From Desulfomicrobium macestii (lineage in GTDB: Bacteria > Desulfobacterota > Desulfovibrionia > Desulfovibrionales > Desulfomicrobiaceae), in contig NZ_JADBGG010000030.1 of assembly GCF_014873765.1 (NCBI RefSeq), forward strand, positions 1 through 56,819: a stretch of DNA of 56,819 bases. The letters run 5' to 3'. Positions 1-8,709 of the stretch are shown in pieces. The notes beneath the pieces were generated by a model, which was given only the letters and a program-made list of their open reading frames with translations, was not told the origin of the DNA and made no database searches. The position numbers and the translations under genes are program-made. Positions within the stretch are counted from its first letter, which is position 1, and each line of letters starts with the position of its first letter.

Positions 1-123
1 TCTTCGGAAAATCGTCCCTTTTTCATCAGTTCCCTCGTGGTTGAGGGGGAACCTATCTCAAGTTTCGACTGGTCTGAAAAGTGCCGGGCAGGTCATGTTC
101 AAGAAAAAAATCATGAGGAGCGA

Positions 124-1338
124 TCAATCCCAGTCAGCGTCCTTGCCCATGTCGTTGGTAGGCAGCGCGGTCCCAAAGGTCAGGGATTTCGGGATTTCGC
201 TCGCGGACAGTCTCTGGACCAACCACGTACGGATGTCGCGTCGAAACGCGTCGATCCGGCTCTCATCCTTGAGGACGACGAAGGCCTTGAGCCTTTGCCC
301 TTCATCCGGACGCATGAGACGCACCGCGCACGAGCGTACCATGGCATGGCCGCGGAGGCAGTCGGCCACTTTTTCCGGATACACGTTGACACCAGCTACC
401 TGGACACACTTGTCCTGACGTTTCAGCGGCCGGAAGGTTCGGGCTGTCTCCCAGTGGACGAGATCGGGCAGTTCGAAGGCTCCTGCGGTTTCTCCGTTCG
501 GAAGTCGGCGCGTGAGTATTGTTGGATGGTCTGGCTGTATGGTGAGCGGTTCCCAAAACGGAAGCAGCGTGTAGGCTTGATCCGGATGATGGCGCGTGCC
601 GATGCCTCCGGTTTCCGAGGAACCATAAACTTCCGTTATACGGCATAGTCCCAGGTTCAGCAGGCCATGGATGACATCCGCTGGGCAGGGGCCTGTTGAT
701 GTCACGCCGCAGACTTCGGGCGGAAAGGCGGGCGCAAGCACTGCCAAGGATTTCCAGAACATGGGAAAGGCTACGACCAGGTCGCCAGGCCGCAATTGTT
801 TCATCTGGTTTCGCGAAGGGACAAGGGGGAGATCAAGGACCGGAGTTCCCAAGGCCTTGGGCAGGAGAATGGAAAAAAGGAATCCATAAATATGATGCCT
901 GGGAACCAAAGTGACGATGCGCGTGTGCTCCTTGAAAATTTCCGCCTGAGCCTGAATTTCCTGTTCCAAGAGGGCGAAAGATTGCTTGCAGGCGTTGGGG
1001 GTGCCTGTGCTGCCGGATGTCTTGAAAACAAGTTCGGCAGGATTGGCGCGCCAGAACCCGAGCGCGCATTGGGCCCACTCGTCCATGCTCGAACAACTCA
1101 TGAGCTGGTCTACGGCAGTGCCTGGAATGCACAGCATTTCAGCAAAGGCGTGAGCCACGCTGCGCAGTTCGGATTCCTGCAGACCTGATTGCGAGGGTTG
1201 CATCGACGCGAGAGCATCCATGTCCAGGCTGTTGGCCAGGAGGTAATGTGCCTTGCTGGCGTGTAACCCGGAGCCGCGTATCAGACTGGCCAGCAAAGCC
1301 CGCAGGTCGGACGCTGTGAGTTCGAGATCCGATTTCAT
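124..1338 (-). CDS. AMP-dependent acyl/aryl-acid ligase of the polyene cluster (ApeH-like)
   Basis: The 404-residue protein has the ANL-superfamily phosphate-binding motif TSGSTGTPNACKQ, the YGSSETGG motif and a C-terminal LPTNDMGK segment whose Lys fits the catalytic lysine. It probably activates an acyl or aryl acid with ATP and loads it onto an acyl carrier protein of the cluster. The start at 1338 (MKSDLE) is chosen because it makes an ATGA overlap with the upstream ketosynthase-like gene; a longer reading to 1416 would run deep into that gene. At about 400 residues it is shorter than ordinary acyl-CoA synthetases (about 550), as is usual for APE ligases. It is the last gene of the operon inside the window. 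The substrate cannot be read from the sequence. Confidence 0.85.
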   Translation of the reverse strand: MKSDLELTASDLRALLASLIRGSGLHASKAHYLLANSLDMDALASMQPSQSGLQESELRSVAHAFAEMLCIPGTAVDQLMSCSSMDEWAQCALGFWRANPAELVFKTSGSTGTPNACKQSFALLEQEIQAQAEIFKEHTRIVTLVPRHHIYGFLFSILLPKALGTPVLDLPLVPSRNQMKQLRPGDLVVAFPMFWKSLAVLAPAFPPEVCGVTSTGPCPADVIHGLLNLGLCRITEVYGSSETGGIGTRHHPDQAYTLLPFWEPLTIQPDHPTILTRRLPNGETAGAFELPDLVHWETARTFRPLKRQDKCVQVAGVNVYPEKVADCLRGHAMVRSCAVRLMRPDEGQRLKAFVVLKDESRIDAFRRDIRTWLVQRLSASEIPKSLTFGTALPTNDMGKDADWD

Positions 1339-2297
1339 GCGTATTCTCGGGATGTTACGAGAATGCTGCCAGTCATGCCGAATCGATTCCTGCTCAGACA
1401 ATGCACGGCAGGGCATTCGTCCATGACCGGCCCCAGCCGTCCCTGCACTGTGAGCAGAGCCACGGTCGCATCGAAGGCCATACCGATGGGTATGTTGCCG
1501 TAAAGCGGGGAGAAGTCATGCATCGGAGGAAGGGTGTTTCGTTGCGCCGGGCTTGCGGACCCGGAGAAAAAGATCGGGGCATCGGGATACGTTTTTGAGA
1601 GGGAAGCATTTTCGATGAAGCCGTGGCGTGCATGCTCTGGGTCGGCGTGCAGGCAGAAAAAGACGGCCCCCTCTCCGGGGGCAAGCCCGCGCCGCCCACC
1701 AGAGATTTCGGCAGACAGATTTTCGGCAATGCGCTGGGCATTTATTTCAAGCAGGGCTGTATGCTCGTCCACGGCGCCGAGCAGAACGCGCGTCACGCGT
1801 TTTTCAGCCAGCCAAGTTTGAGCTGTCAGGGTCGCCGCCGCAACGGCCGTGTCGAGTTGGCAGATACTGAAACACGGCCCGCGCAAAGTCATCATCAACG
1901 CGACGGTGGCGGCGGGAATGTTGTGGACGGAATGCGCGAACGCCTGAGGCGAGGCCATTTCCGGGCCGAAGTCGATGATGGAGTCAAGAAAGTCGAAGGT
2001 CAGCTTGACCGGTCCGTAGCCCGTGGCCAGAACAATCCCGGTGTGTTCGAGTTCTGCGGCATCAAGCCCCGCATCTTCAAGTGCTGAATATGCCGCCAGG
2101 AGCGCCATTCGGGTGAAATGATCTACTCTGCGCAATGCCCGGGAGGACGCATGTCGGACGAGATTGCTTGTGTCGATCTTCGAGAACTCGATGGTCTGGC
2201 TTTCTTCCCGCAACATATGCCGTGCGGCCTGGGCCAGATCCTGGAGACCATTGCCCACGGCGCTCACGATTCCCATTCCTTCTACGGCCATGCGCAT
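1335..2297 (-). CDS. Ketosynthase-like protein without active-site Cys (chain-length-factor-like, ApeC-like)
   Basis: The protein has a thiolase-fold ketosynthase N-terminus, but at 320 residues it is about 80 shorter than FabF. Where FabF enzymes have the nucleophilic Cys (xACSSG), this protein reads ICQLDTAVAAA, placing Asp at the Cys position. The C-terminal catalytic His motifs (AHGTxT and GHxxGAxG) are also missing. Such degenerate partners act as chain-length factors in type II polyketide systems, and APE clusters encode one that pairs with an active ketosynthase. The gene starts one base into the upstream active ketosynthase stop (TGATG), so the two are probably translationally coupled and form a heterodimer. 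Loss of catalysis is read directly; the chain-length role is inferred. Confidence 0.8.
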   Translation of the reverse strand: MRMAVEGMGIVSAVGNGLQDLAQAARHMLREESQTIEFSKIDTSNLVRHASSRALRRVDHFTRMALLAAYSALEDAGLDAAELEHTGIVLATGYGPVKLTFDFLDSIIDFGPEMASPQAFAHSVHNIPAATVALMMTLRGPCFSICQLDTAVAAATLTAQTWLAEKRVTRVLLGAVDEHTALLEINAQRIAENLSAEISGGRRGLAPGEGAVFFCLHADPEHARHGFIENASLSKTYPDAPIFFSGSASPAQRNTLPPMHDFSPLYGNIPIGMAFDATVALLTVQGRLGPVMDECPAVHCLSRNRFGMTGSILVTSREYA

Positions 2298-3496
2298 CAG
2301 ATCGCCCTCCCTTTGCCGATGACAAGTACCGTATTGTTGCCGCCAAAGGCCAGTGACTGAGATATGGCCGCCTTTCCATGTACAGGGGTATGCCTCCGGG
2401 CAGGGCTTGCACTCAGGGCCGGATCTTCTTCGGAAAATCCCGCGCTGGCTGGAATGCCGCCAGCCGCCAGATGGCCCATGGTAAAGATTGCCTCGATGGC
2501 TCCTGCCGCTCCAAGAGTGTGCCCGGTCATGCCTTTCGTGGAGATGAACGGAGTTTGCGGAAAAAGTTCATTGAGCACGGTAGCCTCGACAGTGTCGTTG
2601 TTAGCGGTTCCCGTGCCGTGGGCATTGATGAAGGAGATGTCCGCGGTCGTGAGGCCTGCTGCGTCGAGCGCGTCCGATATGGCCAGCTTGAGTCCCACTC
2701 CTTGCGGATGCGGGGCGGTCAGGTGATGGGCGTCGGCAGCTGTACCGTAGCCGAGGATTGTCGCAAGTTCACCGGCATTTCGCTTTTCACGGCTGGCTGA
2801 GGCTTCCAGGATGACGATCCCCGCCCCCTCGCCCAGGTTCAGCCCGCCTCGTGACTTGTCGAATGGGCGGCAGGGCGATTGATCCGAGATCATCAGCCGG
2901 ATGAATCCATTGTAGGTCACTTCGGACATTTCGTCCGCACCGCCAGCGATAACGATATCGCATATTCCCTGGGCTATCCAGGATGCGGCCAAGCCGATGG
3001 CGTCGGCGCCGGACGAGCACGCGTTGACAACGGTCTGGACAGGGCCGGTGGTGCCCAAGGCATGGGCCAAAGTCACGGCCGGATTGGAGTTGAGATATCG
3101 GTGCACGGGTTCAAGGTCGGGTGTCTGCCCCGCTCGTGTGCCCCGATAGAAGTCCAGAAGGTTGAGAGATGCCCCCACGGAAGTACCGATACAGACTCCA
3201 ACCCTACTCGTATCAAGATCGGAAATTGCAAGACCGGCCTGCAGGAGAGCCTCTTTTACGGCATGCAGTGCAAAATGTGCGGTCATGGACAGATCAGGAC
3301 CGTTTTTTTGTTCGCAACGGACGTGTTCAGGCACTTCGAAGACAGGGTAGGTTCTGGTGTGTCCACTTTTGAAACGCGATGGGGGGAGGGGAGCGCGTTG
3401 TCCGGCCTCCAGAGCACGCAGGATATCTTTCAGATTCGTGCCGGCGGCGCAGACGCAACCCATTCCGGTAACGCTGACAGGTTCCATGCGCAGCAT
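2297..3496 (-). CDS. 3-oxoacyl-ACP synthase (FabF-like, active)
   Basis: This is a full-length ketosynthase of 399 residues with all catalytic features: NACSSGADA (Cys nucleophile), NAHGTGT (first His) and TKGMTGHTLGAAG (Lys and second His). It should condense malonyl-ACP with a growing acyl/polyene chain. The start at 3496 is supported by GGAG five bases upstream; it lies two bases after the stop of the ACP gene. It is immediately followed by the Cys-less ketosynthase-like gene, its likely heterodimer partner. One of three active ketosynthases in the operon. Confidence 0.9.
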   Translation of the reverse strand: MLRMEPVSVTGMGCVCAAGTNLKDILRALEAGQRAPLPPSRFKSGHTRTYPVFEVPEHVRCEQKNGPDLSMTAHFALHAVKEALLQAGLAISDLDTSRVGVCIGTSVGASLNLLDFYRGTRAGQTPDLEPVHRYLNSNPAVTLAHALGTTGPVQTVVNACSSGADAIGLAASWIAQGICDIVIAGGADEMSEVTYNGFIRLMISDQSPCRPFDKSRGGLNLGEGAGIVILEASASREKRNAGELATILGYGTAADAHHLTAPHPQGVGLKLAISDALDAAGLTTADISFINAHGTGTANNDTVEATVLNELFPQTPFISTKGMTGHTLGAAGAIEAIFTMGHLAAGGIPASAGFSEEDPALSASPARRHTPVHGKAAISQSLAFGGNNTVLVIGKGRAI

Positions 3497-3497
3497 G

Positions 3498-3749
3498 CTA
3501 ACTCCGGCGCTCTGTAATGAACTCGGCCAAGGCGTTGATGGATTGGAAAGCTCTTCGGCCTTCGTCCATGTCCTTGATTTCCACCCCGTAAAGGCGTTGC
3601 ACAAGAACCACGATCTCCACTGCGTCAAGGGAGTCAAGACCGAGGCCGTCGCCAAACAGCGGGGCTCCGTCGTCGATATCATCCGGGACCAGATCTTCGA
3701 GATTGAGTTCGCTTATCAGGGTCTGCTTGAGTTGTTTTTTAATATCCAT
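3498..3749 (-). CDS. Acyl carrier protein
   Basis: An 83-residue acidic protein with the phosphopantetheine attachment motif DGLGLDSLDAVEIVV, where the Ser after LD carries the prosthetic group. AGGA precedes the ATG at a suitable distance. It sits directly upstream of the active/inactive ketosynthase pair and directly downstream of the acyltransferase gene, so it is the probable carrier for this ketosynthase pair. The operon encodes a second ACP at 14529-14786 next to a different ketosynthase. Confidence 0.92.
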   Translation of the reverse strand: MDIKKQLKQTLISELNLEDLVPDDIDDGAPLFGDGLGLDSLDAVEIVVLVQRLYGVEIKDMDEGRRAFQSINALAEFITERRS

Positions 3750-3758
3750 GTATAAATC

Positions 3759-4655
3759 CTAATTTTCCCACATGTCGTAAAAGTTGAAGAATTGATAAGG
3801 GTTCGCTTTGACCATTTCTTCCAGGGCCAGCGCGAATTGCCGTGCGTAAGGGATGTAATTTTCCCTGGATCGTCCCAGGCCCCGCGGAACGCGGATAATC
3901 CGGGCGATTTCGTGTCTTGCTTGGCCGGGACCGATCCTGCTGGAAAAGAAAACGAGAATCGGAGCGCCCGTGACCGAGGCCAGCCTGTAGGCGCTGAAAG
4001 GCAGGCGCACACTGCCACCGAGAAAGGGGACGCTCACTGTGTTGCGATCATTGCCGAACGTACGGTCGCCCATGATTCCGAGAATATGCCCTTTGGTAAG
4101 CGCATCGAGCATTTCAAGGCTTCCGCCCAGATATCCGCAGGGGTCGATGATGCGAAAAGGGGCGTCAGTTCCTGCGTGCTCGAAATGCTGGCGGTCAATG
4201 TCGTCAGGCGCGCGATGCATAAGCACGTGTACGGGTGTCTCAATGCCGTCGAGGCCAGTGCTGGATGTTTGCCAGCAGCCGAAATGTCCGGTCAGCAGGA
4301 TGAGGCCCCGTCCTTCGCTCAGCAGCGTTTTGAGGGTCTGTCCATCGTCCTGGCTGGCTGTGATGGAAAACTGGCCGAGGATGCCGGAAGCCGCGCGGTC
4401 GATCAGGGTGAGCCCAAAATTCCAGTTCAGCAGGAAACAATGCCGCAGGCGTTGCAGCCTTCCCGTTTTGGGAAAGCGACGCGCAAGATAAGGCGCTGAG
4501 CGGGCCCTGGTCATGGGGCGCAGGGTGTACCAGAGCACGACAAAAAAAAGCAGGACATAGGCGGGTCTTCTGCCCAGCGTCCGGATCAGCAGGTAAAAAA
4601 TTCCATGTTGAAGGCGTGACCCGATACTTCGGCTTGTCCAGCGTTGGTGTGTCAT
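3759..4655 (-). CDS. LpxL/HtrB-type lysophospholipid acyltransferase family protein
   Basis: The 298-residue protein has a hydrophobic N-terminal segment (about residues 18-45) and the LPLAT core: LLTGHFGCWQ, then IMGDRTFG and VPFLGG, as in LpxL-like enzymes. It probably transfers an acyl (polyene) chain from ACP to a lipid or sugar acceptor at the inner membrane. In the HxxxxD/E catalytic motif the acidic residue is replaced: the sequence reads H-F-G-C-W-Q. That may weaken or alter catalysis, or another acid may substitute. It overlaps the GT2 gene by ATGA and lies 9 bases before the ACP gene, so its acyl donor is probably that ACP. Confidence 0.8.
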   Translation of the reverse strand: MTHQRWTSRSIGSRLQHGIFYLLIRTLGRRPAYVLLFFVVLWYTLRPMTRARSAPYLARRFPKTGRLQRLRHCFLLNWNFGLTLIDRAASGILGQFSITASQDDGQTLKTLLSEGRGLILLTGHFGCWQTSSTGLDGIETPVHVLMHRAPDDIDRQHFEHAGTDAPFRIIDPCGYLGGSLEMLDALTKGHILGIMGDRTFGNDRNTVSVPFLGGSVRLPFSAYRLASVTGAPILVFFSSRIGPGQARHEIARIIRVPRGLGRSRENYIPYARQFALALEEMVKANPYQFFNFYDMWEN

Positions 4656-5854
4656 GGCCTGACCTGCGGTTCGTTTTCTGAACGACCGTTAAGGCCCATT
4701 GAAATCCCCTTGGCCATGACAAAGACGATGCCACCGATGAGAAGCGACAGTATCGGAGCCAGCAGAAGGGATCCCAGAAGCCATTCCCAGATTCGTTGCA
4801 GCGCTTCGTAACCAAGGGTCTGCAGGGATATTTCTGTCAGAAAACTTCCATGGCGCATGAAATGCCCGGCTTCAATGCACAGGGCCGGCACAAATGGAGG
4901 CATGCAGAGCTGGCTTACTGCGAGACCGACAACTTTGTTCATTCGAAACCACCCGGCTACCAGGAGAATGGTAATGCTGTGCAGCCCGATAAGCGGGATG
5001 GTTCCCAGAAACATGCCCATCGCGGCGGCCATGGCCAGTTCTCTTGGTGTGGCCTCGCTGGCCAGAAGAATGCGCAGGGATTTCAGCGGATGAATGGCTG
5101 ATATGGCGCCTGTTTCGTCCTGGCTGAAGGTTCGATGCGGAATGGGTATGATGGCCCTCATGGTGAGCCTGGTATTCAGGAGGGAAAGACGCAGATTGTC
5201 CATGAAGGCTCTGAAGTGCGACACTCTCTCACCTTTGGGCGGATAATACACGGTAATGTCAACCTCGGACAATCGGAAGCCGGCCCAGGCGGCACGAACC
5301 AGAATTTCGACCTCGAAGCTGTAGTGATTTTCAGTAAACCGCAGCTTTTCAAGAACCGCCAGCGGATAGGCCCGAAAACCGCTTTGCACATCTGAAATGG
5401 CGATGCCGGTTTGGACTCTGAGCCAGAAATTGGAAAATTTTCGCCCGAAGCGAGAAGAACCGGGCACATTCGCGGTGTTGAAGTCACGGGCTCCAACGAT
5501 GATGGCATTTTCGTCCCGGGCGATGGCGTCCAGGAGCAATGGCAGATCGGCCGGGTCATGCTGCCCGTCCGCGTCAATGGTGACAATGTGGGACATTCCC
5601 AAGGAGCGCGCCACATTTGCACCTGTTCGGATGGCCGCGCCTTTGCCACGGTTCTGCTCATGGCGGACAATCCTTACAGGCAGATCGTCCAGGGCGTGCG
5701 GCGGGATGTCGTCGCTGCCGTCATCCACGACCAGGACGTGCACATGCCTGCTCAGCACCCCCTCCACCACGGAGCGTAGCGTTGCTCCGTGATTGTAGAC
5801 CGGGATGACTACCATCACGCGACTATCCAGGGCTGTGTCAGGCTTGGCAGGCAT
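4652..5854 (-). CDS. GT2 glycosyltransferase fused to a DUF2062 membrane domain
   Basis: The N-terminal half is a polyprenyl-phosphate-mannosyltransferase-like GT2 domain: VVIPVYNHGATL, VVDDGSDD, and DADGQHDP as the DxD-type motif. It carries NRGKGAAIRTG and a QSGFRAYP segment. The C-terminal third is a DUF2062 domain with three or four hydrophobic stretches and the motif GMFLGTIPLIGLHS. The start at 5854 (MPAKPD) gives a 400-residue protein overlapping the radical SAM gene by 17 bases; earlier Met codons fall inside that gene. APE clusters commonly include a glycosyltransferase beside an acyltransferase, so the role is probably building the glycolipid anchor of the product. Donor and acceptor are unknown. 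Confidence 0.85.
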   Translation of the reverse strand: MPAKPDTALDSRVMVVIPVYNHGATLRSVVEGVLSRHVHVLVVDDGSDDIPPHALDDLPVRIVRHEQNRGKGAAIRTGANVARSLGMSHIVTIDADGQHDPADLPLLLDAIARDENAIIVGARDFNTANVPGSSRFGRKFSNFWLRVQTGIAISDVQSGFRAYPLAVLEKLRFTENHYSFEVEILVRAAWAGFRLSEVDITVYYPPKGERVSHFRAFMDNLRLSLLNTRLTMRAIIPIPHRTFSQDETGAISAIHPLKSLRILLASEATPRELAMAAAMGMFLGTIPLIGLHSITILLVAGWFRMNKVVGLAVSQLCMPPFVPALCIEAGHFMRHGSFLTEISLQTLGYEALQRIWEWLLGSLLLAPILSLLIGGIVFVMAKGISMGLNGRSENEPQVRP

Positions 5855-7220
5855 ATATAGACGGCTCCTTTTCGTTGGATGCGGGATAACGGATAAGAGA
5901 GTCCCAAAGAATGCCCCGGTAGCCGAACTTGCGCATGACGGCCATCTGCTCCTGCCCTTTGGATGGTGGGAACAGTCGGTCTCGTCGCCCCTTGAAGGCT
6001 TGGGTGAGCTGGGTTTCAACCTTTGCGGGGTCAATGTGCGGTGAAAAATAATAGGTGGGTTCCAAGCAGGATGCAGCCGGATCAAGAGAGCCCTCTTCAA
6101 TGGCGTGCCGCACCAGCGCTGTGTTCGGATAGATGCGGATTCCCAGGAAAGCGCAGACCACGCAATGCTGCAGCCGGCCTATGTTTTCAATGCCTTCCCG
6201 CACGGTTAGTTCGGTTTCTCCCGGACCACCGAAGATGATGAAGTGGGCACATGGGATCCGTTCTTCCACACACAAGGCATTGATTTTTTCAACCGTCTTG
6301 AAATCAAAACCTTTGCGTAAACCTTGCAGGGTGGCGTCCGATGCCGCGTCCGTGCCAAGTTCCATGGCCTTGAGCCCGGCTCGGCGGCAGAGGCGCAATG
6401 CGTCCTGGGTAATGCCGATTGGCTGGAAAAATCCGCTCCAGGAGATGTTCACCTCGCGCCTGATCATTTCTTCGGCCAGTGCCAACCAATGGCCCAGGCC
6501 ATCGTTGAAGACCGAGTCAGTGAAAAAAAGTTCGGAAATACTGTAGTCACGTTTCAGTCGTATGATTTCGTCAACCACGTCGCCGGGCTCTCGCGCTCGG
6601 ATTTTCGTCCCTTCAAGGGCGGGGTAGGTGCAGTAGATACATGTATGCGGACATCCGCGTTTGGTCTGGATGCTGGCGACCCCACTTTCACGCAGATAGA
6701 AGTCCATGATCTCGGGGCAGGGAGATGCGCCGTGCATTTCCTTGTCCTGCAACCGTTTTGTTCCTTTGGTGATTCGTGGGGGTGTCTGGCCCTGCGCGAG
6801 TTGTTCGAGAACATTGCGACAGGCCTCCTCGCCTTCGCCGACAATGCCAAAGTCGGCCCCCGTGTAGTCCAGGATTTGTTCAGGCATGAGCGAAAAGCCA
6901 GGGCCCCCCATCATCAAAGGTGCATCGCAAAAAGAGCGGATAAAGGCGATCAGTTCACGCACCTCGCGCAGTGCCCAATGCGTGTGCGATGTCAGCGAGT
7001 CCACGTTGTCTACGTTGCGAAGGGAAAAACCTATGACCTGTGGACGATATTCGGTGCAGACGCTGCGGATTATCTCTTTGTCGCCACCGAGAGCCAGGCA
7101 GTCGAGCTGACGAACGTCATGCCCGGAGGACAAAAGCGCGCTCGCAAGGACGGCCATTCCCAGGGGGAAGACAGGATACGGCTCGATTTCAGTATTCGTG
7201 GCGATGAGCAGAATCCGCAT
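5838..7220 (-). CDS. B12-binding-domain radical SAM enzyme
   Basis: The 460-residue protein starts with a Rossmann-like cobalamin-binding domain (residues 1 to about 140; ILLIATNTE..., a QLDCLALGG segment, and MGGPGFSLMPEQIL). A radical SAM domain follows with KRGCPHTCIYCTYP, the CxxxCxxC [4Fe-4S] ligand motif. The family catalyses methylations and ring rearrangements at unactivated carbon, and includes members annotated as lipid-biosynthesis B12/radical SAM proteins. It lies 3 bases after the thioesterase gene inside the polyene operon. Such an enzyme is not part of the minimal APE set and hints at methylation or cyclisation of the chain. The lower axial His motif DxHxxG is not obvious, so cobalamin may bind base-off. 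The reaction is unknown. Confidence 0.85.
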   Translation of the reverse strand: MRILLIATNTEIEPYPVFPLGMAVLASALLSSGHDVRQLDCLALGGDKEIIRSVCTEYRPQVIGFSLRNVDNVDSLTSHTHWALREVRELIAFIRSFCDAPLMMGGPGFSLMPEQILDYTGADFGIVGEGEEACRNVLEQLAQGQTPPRITKGTKRLQDKEMHGASPCPEIMDFYLRESGVASIQTKRGCPHTCIYCTYPALEGTKIRAREPGDVVDEIIRLKRDYSISELFFTDSVFNDGLGHWLALAEEMIRREVNISWSGFFQPIGITQDALRLCRRAGLKAMELGTDAASDATLQGLRKGFDFKTVEKINALCVEERIPCAHFIIFGGPGETELTVREGIENIGRLQHCVVCAFLGIRIYPNTALVRHAIEEGSLDPAASCLEPTYYFSPHIDPAKVETQLTQAFKGRRDRLFPPSKGQEQMAVMRKFGYRGILWDSLIRYPASNEKEPSIYACQA

Positions 7221-7223
7221 CTT

Positions 7224-7682
7224 CTAGAGTTCTCCCTTCTTCCATGATGCAAGGAATTTTTGATAAAAATCAGGTGGATATGTAAGGATGTTTCCGTCGC
7301 TGTCCAGGAAGAGCTGTACCGTGAAGCCAGTGGTTGCCAGCGTGCCGACCTGGTTGCGAATTTCAAACTCAAAATTGATGCGGGCGGCTTCTGTCCAGTG
7401 CAAGATGGCGGTGATCGTGCAGTCTTCACCGAAACGCAGTGGCGCGATATAATCGATCCAGAGTTGCTTGATGGGCGTGATGACATTTTCCCGGTGGAAG
7501 TCGAGGTAGCCGACACCGTAACGATTGCCCAAAGCCACGCGCGCGTCTTCGAAATAGCTTGGATAGTGCCCGTGCCAGACAATGCCCAGCGTATCTACCT
7601 CTTGGAACCGAATGCGGCGTTCAACATCAATGCGCAACGGGACAGGACTGCCGGGTGCTGTTTTGAAATATGGCTTTTTCAT
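7224..7682 (-). CDS. Acyl-CoA/ACP thioesterase, 4HBT hotdog family
   Basis: A 152-residue hotdog protein with the 4-hydroxybenzoyl-CoA-thioesterase signature: EVDTLGIVWHGHYPSYFEDAR, whose Asp is the usual catalytic residue, then LWIDYIAPLRFGE. It probably hydrolyses or proofreads acyl/aryl thioesters in the polyene pathway; APE clusters contain such a thioesterase. It overlaps the dehydratase gene by ATGA and is followed 3 bases later by the B12 radical SAM gene. Confidence 0.87.
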   Translation of the reverse strand: MKKPYFKTAPGSPVPLRIDVERRIRFQEVDTLGIVWHGHYPSYFEDARVALGNRYGVGYLDFHRENVITPIKQLWIDYIAPLRFGEDCTITAILHWTEAARINFEFEIRNQVGTLATTGFTVQLFLDSDGNILTYPPDFYQKFLASWKKGEL

Positions 7683-8056
7683 TCCGCGAATTCCTTTGGA
7701 TGCAGTGCCAGAGCCATGGTCGCGGCCGTGTCCCCGCCTACGCTGATGATAATGGTAGCCAGAATATTGCCATCTTTTTTTTGGGTCTCTGCCCTGACGA
7801 GCATGAGTTCCCCTGGGGTGATTACACGTGAGAATTTAGCCTTGGCGACTTTATGAAGCGTCATGGAATCATCGCTCGCTGTGAGCATGCCGGCCAGGAC
7901 TTGAACGATGCCGGGCAGGATGGGGCGATCCGGAAAGTGGCCGTCAAATCCCACAAAAGTGGGCGGGAAGATGAACTCCATTGTTCGGAATCCGTGCTCG
8001 TCGGTGTGGGCGGGGCGAGTTGCACAGGACCGGACCTCTTGAAGGAGTCTGCTCAT
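7679..8056 (-). CDS. 3-hydroxyacyl-ACP dehydratase, FabZ-like hotdog (ApeI/ApeP-like)
   Basis: A 125-residue single hotdog domain carrying GHFPDRPILPGIVQ, the FabZ-type catalytic His and PG turn. It should dehydrate 3-hydroxyacyl-ACP to the trans-2-enoyl form during each polyene extension. APE systems use two dehydratase subunits as a heterodimer; the second hotdog protein at 11711-12169 is its natural partner. The gene is coupled by ATGA overlaps on both sides. Confidence 0.85.
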   Translation of the reverse strand: MSRLLQEVRSCATRPAHTDEHGFRTMEFIFPPTFVGFDGHFPDRPILPGIVQVLAGMLTASDDSMTLHKVAKAKFSRVITPGELMLVRAETQKKDGNILATIIISVGGDTAATMALALHPKEFAE

Positions 8057-8709
8057 GATGATGTCATCCTTTGTTCGATGAGGCGCACATCGAGTGAATA
8101 GCGCCCGTGGCTGTCTTTGAAGATGATACGAGACGGTTCCTGTGTGTCGGCCATGCGTTCCGAATAATGAATTTCCCAGTATTCGTCTGGACCAAGGGAT
8201 CGGGTCGCCGTGAGTGTTTCTTTCAGATACTCGTGCTCAACGTGTTGGCCGTCGTGGATTCCGTACATGTAAGCGGTGTCTTCAATCCGGCGGAACCCGT
8301 TGCCAATTTCTGGCTGGGGAGTCAGCCAGATCCGCCGCACGCAGAAGGCGATATGCTCCGATAAATTGTTGATGCGATTTAAACCCGGTGAAATGAAATG
8401 TGTTTCAACGGTTTCCTGACTGATGCTCAGATCAAAAATCTTCATTCCAAAACCGGCCATGCCCACAAGCCGTACCGATTGTCCGTTATGATCAAACCGC
8501 ATGATTCCGCTGAAAGTCTGGTCCAGACTGCGCCCAGGGATTCGCAGTCGCACTGAATGTCGCAGCAGCAGTCCGTTTCGAGCGGGACCTCGGTATTGCG
8601 ACAGAGTAGCGGCCAGATGCGGGTTCGGCAGTTCCGATCGAGGCTGCTGATTTGCCATGCCCGCACACCCCAGGTTGACCAGAAGCACAGCGGTTACGAG
8701 CCATTTCAT
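8053..8709 (-). CDS. DUF3261-like outer-membrane lipoprotein
   Basis: A 218-residue exported protein: short basic start, hydrophobic core (WLVTAVLLVNLGC) and a lipobox-like LGC with imperfect residues around it. The mature part is beta-rich, with RIPGRSLDQTFSGIMRF, and resembles the DUF3261 proteins of APE clusters. The start at 8709 (MKWLV) makes an ATGA overlap with the MMPL exporter; upstream Met codons lie inside that gene. Together with LolA-like and MMPL proteins it probably moves or receives the lipid product at the outer membrane. Confidence 0.75.
   Translation of the reverse strand: MKWLVTAVLLVNLGCAGMANQQPRSELPNPHLAATLSQYRGPARNGLLLRHSVRLRIPGRSLDQTFSGIMRFDHNGQSVRLVGMAGFGMKIFDLSISQETVETHFISPGLNRINNLSEHIAFCVRRIWLTPQPEIGNGFRRIEDTAYMYGIHDGQHVEHEYLKETLTATRSLGPDEYWEIHYSERMADTQEPSRIIFKDSHGRYSLDVRLIEQRMTSS

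Noticed and set aside
29-52. Imperfect hairpin (GTTCCCTC / GAGGGGGAAC) near the left edge
   Set aside because: The stem needs a two-base bulge and has no T-tract on either strand, so it is not a convincing terminator for the polyene operon.
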